From contig JAGYLT010000066.1 of assembly GCA_018400545.1 (NCBI GenBank), positions 1 to 10,231 on the forward strand: a DNA stretch of 10,231 nt, read 5' to 3'. Position numbers and translations under genes: made by a program. Origin of the DNA: Bacteroidales bacterium (lineage in GTDB: Bacteria; Bacteroidota; Bacteroidia; Bacteroidales; 4484-276). The notes under the pieces are model-generated. The model had not been told where the DNA came from, did not search any database, and saw nothing but the letters and a program-made list of their open reading frames with translations. Below are positions 6,363 to 10,231 of the stretch, in pieces; the first letter of the stretch is position 1, and each line of letters starts with the position of its first letter.

Positions 6363-7661
6363 TTAGCTGAGGGCTCTTTTAAATTCCTTAAGCACACGTT
6401 CCCGCGCAAACTTATGCTCCACGATGGGCTTTGGATAGTTTAGCTCCTGAAATTCCGGAACCCATTTTTTGATGTATTTCAATTCCGGATCAAACTTTTT
6501 GGTTTGCAACTCCGGATTGAAAACCCTGAAATAAGGGGCTGCATCACATCCTGAACTGGCCGCCCACTGCCATCCGCCGTTGTTTGATGACAATTCATAA
6601 TCCAGTAACTTCTCGGCAAAATAGGCCTCACCCCAGCGCCAGTCGATGAGCAAATGTTTGGTAAGAAAACTGGCCGTGATCATCCTTACCCGATTGTGCA
6701 TGTATCCGGTTTGGTTCAACTGCCGCATGCCGGCATCCACAATGGGATAGCCTGTTTTCCCCCGGCACCAGGCCTCGAATTGTTTTTCGTAATTGATCCA
6801 GTTTATGTTATCGTATTTTGACTTAAATGCCTGATCCACAACATTTGGAAAGTGCCACAGGATCATCATGTAGAACTCACGCCAGATCAACTCGTTGAGA
6901 TACGTATCGTTCAGGTTCATGGCCATTTTGGCAAGTTTGCGAATGCTTATGGTGCCGAACCGTAAATGCACCCCAAGCCTGCTGGTTCCGTTCAGCGATG
7001 GTATGTCGCGGGTTTTATCATATTTTTTTAAGATTTCCTTGTCAGGATTTTTTCCGGGATATTCAAAATCGATGTATTCAAATCCTGCATCTTTCAAATC
7101 GAAATCATCAAAGGCATTTGTTTTCAGGCAGCGGGCTATGAGCTTTTCCGAAGGATGGGGTTCAAAATCAGCAGCTTTCAGCACCGATCGCCATTTGCGG
7201 GCATACGGGGAAAAAACCGTGTAGGGTTTACCGTCGTCTTTGACCACCTCCGATTTTTCAAGAATCACCTGATCTTTGAAGGTTCTAAAATCTACACCTC
7301 TCTTTTTCAACAGTTTCCTAACGGCTGCGTCACGGTTTCTGGCGTAGGGCTCAAAATCGTGATTTGTGTAAACCGCTGCCGGATGATACTCTTCAAGCAA
7401 TTGCGTGAAGACTTCAACAGGCTTTCCATACTCTATAAGCAGTGATGATCCTGAAGATTCGAAATGCTTTTTTAACTGCAGCAATTCCTCATAAAGGAAG
7501 GAAATACGTTTATCCTTTTTATCACTGAGATCATCTAAAATCTCAGCATCAAAAATAAAAAGGGGAAGTACATTTCCCCTTTCTTTGAGGGCGTAACAGA
7601 GCCCTGTATTATCTTCGGCACGCAAATCTCTGCGAAACCAAAAAATTGTTATTTCATTCAT
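6363..7661 (-). CDS. phr: Deoxyribodipyrimidine photolyase (class I CPD photolyase)
   Basis: This 432-aa flavoprotein belongs to the photolyase/cryptochrome family and probably uses near-UV/blue light to split cyclobutane pyrimidine dimers in DNA. The N-terminal antenna-binding alpha/beta domain begins WFRRDLRAEDN (8-18). The C-terminal FAD-binding helical domain shows TSRLGVHLRFG (226-236), ELIWREFY (257-264), GYPIVDAGMRQL (304-315), MHNRVRM (321-327) and LSSNNGGWQWAAS (357-369). The last stretch contains the flavin-contacting Asn and conserved Trp residues of the electron-transfer chain. DAAPYFRVFNP (373-383) completes the signature. Length and motif set fit class I CPD photolyase; a cryptochrome or (6-4) enzyme is less likely. 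The ATG directly follows the crtZ stop codon with no spacer, indicating co-transcription and probable translational coupling. Confidence 0.97.
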   Translation of the reverse strand: MNEITIFWFRRDLRAEDNTGLCYALKERGNVLPLFIFDAEILDDLSDKKDKRISFLYEELLQLKKHFESSGSSLLIEYGKPVEVFTQLLEEYHPAAVYTNHDFEPYARNRDAAVRKLLKKRGVDFRTFKDQVILEKSEVVKDDGKPYTVFSPYARKWRSVLKAADFEPHPSEKLIARCLKTNAFDDFDLKDAGFEYIDFEYPGKNPDKEILKKYDKTRDIPSLNGTSRLGVHLRFGTISIRKLAKMAMNLNDTYLNELIWREFYMMILWHFPNVVDQAFKSKYDNINWINYEKQFEAWCRGKTGYPIVDAGMRQLNQTGYMHNRVRMITASFLTKHLLIDWRWGEAYFAEKLLDYELSSNNGGWQWAASSGCDAAPYFRVFNPELQTKKFDPELKYIKKWVPEFQELNYPKPIVEHKFARERVLKEFKRALS

Positions 7662-8135
7662 TTATGAAGTGGCTTTTTCTTTCTCCCTTTTCCTACTGAA
7701 CTCCTCTTTGTAATACGAAAATGGCGCAATTAAAAATCCGTAGTTTCCATAAAACTTCGGGCCATGATGGTCCATATGCGCTTTTACTGTGGCATCGAGA
7801 TAGCGGTTTTTTAATCCGCCAAGCATTTTAACCCGTTGATGAACGTACACATCGTGGAAAAGGAAATAGGCAAGTCCATACATTAAAATACCGATACCAA
7901 TCCAAAACCGGTAATCGAAAGACGGCGTTCCATAATTAATCAATAATATACTGGGGACTGCAAACATGACTGCAAAGGTGTCGTTCCATTCCCATTTACG
8001 CCCATCACGGTGATGATGATCGCGGTGCAGCACCCACAGAAGTCCATGCATAATGTACTTATGCGTAAACCAGGCTACAAATTCCATGAAGAGAAATGCG
8101 CCAAGAACAATCAGAATTGCTAAATACCATTCCAT
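7662..8135 (-). CDS. crtZ: Beta-carotene hydroxylase (CrtZ-type)
   Basis: This 157-aa membrane protein belongs to the fatty-acid-hydroxylase/CrtZ superfamily of non-heme di-iron enzymes. All four histidine boxes are present: HKYIMH (25-30), HRDHH (37-41), HDVYVH (94-99) and HMDHH (120-124), the iron ligands. Hydrophobic segments lie at about 4-22, 53-67 and 77-93. CrtZ hydroxylates the beta-ionone rings of beta-carotene to give beta-cryptoxanthin and zeaxanthin. Length and box spacing fit CrtZ better than sterol or fatty-acid hydroxylases. No crtB, crtI or crtY lies in the window, so the precursor pathway must be encoded elsewhere. It is the first gene of the crtZ-phr pair and diverges from ovoA. 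Confidence 0.95.
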   Translation of the reverse strand: MEWYLAILIVLGAFLFMEFVAWFTHKYIMHGLLWVLHRDHHHRDGRKWEWNDTFAVMFAVPSILLINYGTPSFDYRFWIGIGILMYGLAYFLFHDVYVHQRVKMLGGLKNRYLDATVKAHMDHHGPKFYGNYGFLIAPFSYYKEEFSRKREKEKATS

Positions 8136-8169
8136 TTTGTTAAATATTTAAATAATCAAAGTATGTTTG
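8136..8169 (+). promoter_or_regulatory. Candidate promoter for ovoA
   Basis: TTTG at 8136-8139 is followed after 22 nt by TATGTTTG at 8162-8169, an exact match to the Bacteroidota -7 consensus TAnnTTTG. It would start transcription near 8176, leaving a leader of about 145 nt before the ovoA ATG at 8320. The element abuts the divergent crtZ start codon. The -7 match is exact but short, and the spacer is at the long end. Confidence 0.4.
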
Positions 8170-8186
8170 TATAGCAAAAATCAAAA
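8157..8186 (-). promoter_or_regulatory. Possible promoter for crtZ-phr
   Basis: On the minus strand TTTTG (8182-8186) is followed after 18 nt by TACTTTG (8157-8163), one base short of the TAnnTTTG -7 consensus. It would start transcription only about 20 nt before the crtZ ATG. It physically overlaps the candidate ovoA promoter on the other strand. Weak, motif-only evidence. Confidence 0.22.
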
Positions 8187-8254
8187 CAGTAAAAATAATG
8201 AAATGTTTAAGATTTTCAGCGAGACAAAAAATGAATTATTATTCAGTGTAAATG

Positions 8255-8283
8255 CGCCAGGCCTAAACAATAGGCAGTTGGCG
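8255..8283 (+). promoter_or_regulatory. Imperfect hairpin in the ovoA leader
   Basis: CGCCA (8255-8259) pairs with TGGCG (8279-8283), and GCCT (8261-8264) pairs with AGGC (8272-8275), with an asymmetric internal loop and a 7-nt apical loop. It ends 36 nt before the ovoA ATG and is more GC-rich than its surroundings. It is not followed by a T-run, so it is not an intrinsic terminator. It could be an operator dyad or an mRNA leader structure. Confidence 0.3.
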
Positions 8284-8319
8284 TTGTTTGAAATGGAAAA
8301 ATGAATTAATACTACCATT

Positions 8320-10231
8320 ATGGAATCACTGATAACCAAAACCACAATTCTTAATGAGGGTTCCCCGGAACAGAAAAGAGCGGAAATCCTCGACTATTTT
8401 CATAAGACTTACGATATCGACGAAAAGCTTTACGAAACCCTGAAGAGCGATGAAACGTTTTACCTGCGTGCCGACCCCTTGCGCCACCCGTTGATTTTCT
8501 ACCTGGGGCACACGGCGGTATTTTATATCAATAAACTTGTTTTGGCCAAACTGATCGACAAACGCATCAACCCACGTTTCGAATCCATTTTTGCCATTGG
8601 CGTGGATGAAATGTCGTGGGACGATCTGGATGAAAAGAATTACGACTGGCCTACGGTTCAGGAGGTTCGCGATTATCGTAATGAAGTCAGGAAAGTCATC
8701 GACAAACTGATCAAAACCCTGCCGCTGGATATGCCGATCAACTGGGAAAGCCCCTGGTGGGCCATCGTGATGGGGATCGAGCATGAGCGTATTCACCTGG
8801 AAACTTCTTCGGTTTTGATACGTCAGCTTCCCATCGATCAGGTGGTGAAGCATCCCCTTTGGAACATTCATGACAAATGGGGGGAAGCCCCGGTAAATGA
8901 ATTGATTGAAGTCCCCGGCGGTGAAATCACCCTGGGCAAATCAAAGGATCATCCACTGTATGGCTGGGACAACGAATACGGAAAAATTACGGAAGAAATC
9001 CATCCGTTTAAAGCTTCCAAATTCCTGGTTTCAAACCGGGAGTTCCTGGAGTTTGTGGAAGATGGCGCTTACGAACAGCAGGAATTCTGGACAGAAGAGG
9101 GCTGGAACTGGCGCAATTACAAACACGCCAACCATCCGCTATTCTGGATTAAAAATGACGATTGCTCCTGGAGCTTCCGTACCATGCTCGAAATTATTGA
9201 TATGCCCTGGAACTGGCCGGTTGAGGTAAATTATCTGGAAGCAAAGGCATTCACCAACTGGAAAAGCAAAAAAACCGGGAAAAAATTCCGCCTGCCCACC
9301 GAAGAGGAATGGTATCATTTCAGAGATTTGCATGAAATTCCAGATCAACCCTACTGGGACAAAGCCCCGGGAAATCTCAACCTGGAGGTTGCTGCATCTT
9401 CGGTGCCTGTGGACATGTTTAAGTTCGGGGATTTTTATGATGTGGTGGGGAATGTGTGGCAATGGACCGAAACCCCCATTTCCGGATTTCCCGGTTTTGA
9501 AGTGCACCCGCTGTATGATGATTTCTCAACCCCGACTTTTGATACCAAACACAACCTGATCAAGGGAGGTTCGTGGATTTCTACCGGCAATGAGGCTACG
9601 CGGGATTCGCGCTATGCTTTCCGCAGACATTTTTTCCAGCATGCCGGATTCAGGTATATCGAAACGGATGCCCCGGTAAAAATCCGGGAAGATGTGTATG
9701 AAACCGATGCGCTGGTTTCGCAATACTGCGAATCGCATTATGGCAAGGAGTATTACGATGTGCCCAACTTCCCGAAAGTGTCAGCGGAAATCTGCATAAA
9801 ATACATGAAGGGCAAACCCACAAAACGTGCGCTGGATCTGGGTTGTGCCACCGGTCGCTCCACCTTTGAGCTGGCCAAAAAGTTTGATTTCGTAACCGGC
9901 CTCGACTTTTCGGCACGGTTTATCCGCATTGCCGACGAACTCATCAAAAACGGCATCGTGCGCTATGTTTTACCCGAAGAGGGTGAGTTGGTTTCTTATC
10001 ATGAAATTTCGCTGGAAAAACTGGGATTTCAGAATTTGGTTGATAAGGTAGAATTTTTCCAGGCCGATGCCGTAAACCTGAAACCACAATTCGACAATTA
10101 CGACATGATATTTGCCGGCAACCTCATAGACAGGCTCTATGATCCGGGTAAATTTCTGGATATGATTCATGAAAGACTAAACCCGGGAGGCGTGCTTGTG
10201 ATCGCTTCACCCTACACGTGGCTGGAAGAAT
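8320..10231 (+). CDS. ovoA: OvoA, 5-histidylcysteine sulfoxide synthase/methyltransferase (3' end cut off)
   Basis: The frame is open from ATG 8320 to the window edge (637 codons); OvoA is usually about 700 aa, so the C-terminus lies outside. An in-frame TGA at 8302-8304 excludes an earlier start. Three domains follow in order. First is a DinB-like domain (about 20-190) with iron-ligand candidates His64 (in FYLGHTAVF), His155 and His159 (in EHERIHLETSSVLIRQLP). Second is a formylglycine-generating-enzyme-like domain (about 195-450) with GNVWQWTETP and IKGGSW. Third is a SAM methyltransferase domain with motif I DLGCATG (506-512). OvoA joins cysteine to histidine oxidatively using Fe(II) and O2 to give 5-histidylcysteine sulfoxide; its C-terminal domain N-methylates 5-thiohistidine to ovothiol. 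The methyltransferase domain and the HLETSSVLIRQLP motif separate it from EgtB. The OvoB lyase is not in the window. Confidence 0.95.
   Translation, partial: MESLITKTTILNEGSPEQKRAEILDYFHKTYDIDEKLYETLKSDETFYLRADPLRHPLIFYLGHTAVFYINKLVLAKLIDKRINPRFESIFAIGVDEMSWDDLDEKNYDWPTVQEVRDYRNEVRKVIDKLIKTLPLDMPINWESPWWAIVMGIEHERIHLETSSVLIRQLPIDQVVKHPLWNIHDKWGEAPVNELIEVPGGEITLGKSKDHPLYGWDNEYGKITEEIHPFKASKFLVSNREFLEFVEDGAYEQQEFWTEEGWNWRNYKHANHPLFWIKNDDCSWSFRTMLEIIDMPWNWPVEVNYLEAKAFTNWKSKKTGKKFRLPTEEEWYHFRDLHEIPDQPYWDKAPGNLNLEVAASSVPVDMFKFGDFYDVVGNVWQWTETPISGFPGFEVHPLYDDFSTPTFDTKHNLIKGGSWISTGNEATRDSRYAFRRHFFQHAGFRYIETDAPVKIREDVYETDALVSQYCESHYGKEYYDVPNFPKVSAEICIKYMKGKPTKRALDLGCATGRSTFELAKKFDFVTGLDFSARFIRIADELIKNGIVRYVLPEEGELVSYHEISLEKLGFQNLVDKVEFFQADAVNLKPQFDNYDMIFAGNLIDRLYDPGKFLDMIHERLNPGGVLVIASPYTWLEE

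Noticed and set aside
8326..8871. 181-aa open frame on the minus strand
   Set aside because: It is entirely antisense to ovoA, whose plus-strand frame shows conserved iron-ligand and domain motifs; the antisense product has no recognisable features.
8320..10231. EgtB (ergothioneine synthase) instead of OvoA
   Set aside because: EgtB lacks a C-terminal methyltransferase domain. Here a SAM-binding motif DLGCATG follows the FGE-like domain, and the HLETSSVLIRQLP stretch is OvoA-like.

Overview
The window looks like a chromosomal segment from an aerobic member of the Bacteroidota. The evidence is a TonB-dependent receptor with an N-terminal carboxypeptidase-regulatory-like domain, weak or absent Shine-Dalgarno sequences, candidate promoters of the Bacteroidota TTG/TAnnTTTG type, and an AT-rich intergenic composition. 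The genus cannot be read from the sequence. No transposase, integrase, phage gene or CRISPR array is visible.

Layout. Positions 1-250 hold a tRNA-Ala(GGC) gene on the minus strand. Directly behind it lies a broken second copy of the first 32 nt of that tRNA, split by an 85-bp palindromic insert. Positions 422-1441 (+) encode a membrane-anchored OB-fold protein and a secreted YceI-family protein, closed by a strong intrinsic terminator. Positions 1508-4693 (-) encode a TonB-dependent outer-membrane receptor and, 30 bp downstream, a secreted His-containing protein of unknown function. Positions 4831-6256 (-) encode a TIGR01777-type SDR/epimerase and a Bcp/PrxQ peroxiredoxin. Positions 6363-8135 (-) encode a class I photolyase and a beta-carotene hydroxylase (CrtZ), joined stop-to-start with no intervening base. 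From 8320 to the end (+) runs a long gene, cut by the window edge, with the three-domain architecture of OvoA, the ovothiol biosynthesis enzyme.

How the genes fit together. CrtZ (xanthophyll formation), photolyase (repair of UV dimers), Bcp (peroxide removal) and OvoA (entry to the redox-active thiohistidine ovothiol) form a plausible set for light and oxidative stress. crtZ-phr and ovoA diverge from a shared 184-bp control region. Shared function is inferred from protein families and proximity; common regulation is not demonstrated. The most unusual non-coding feature is the split tRNA remnant, whose insert could fold into a cloverleaf-like four-way junction.
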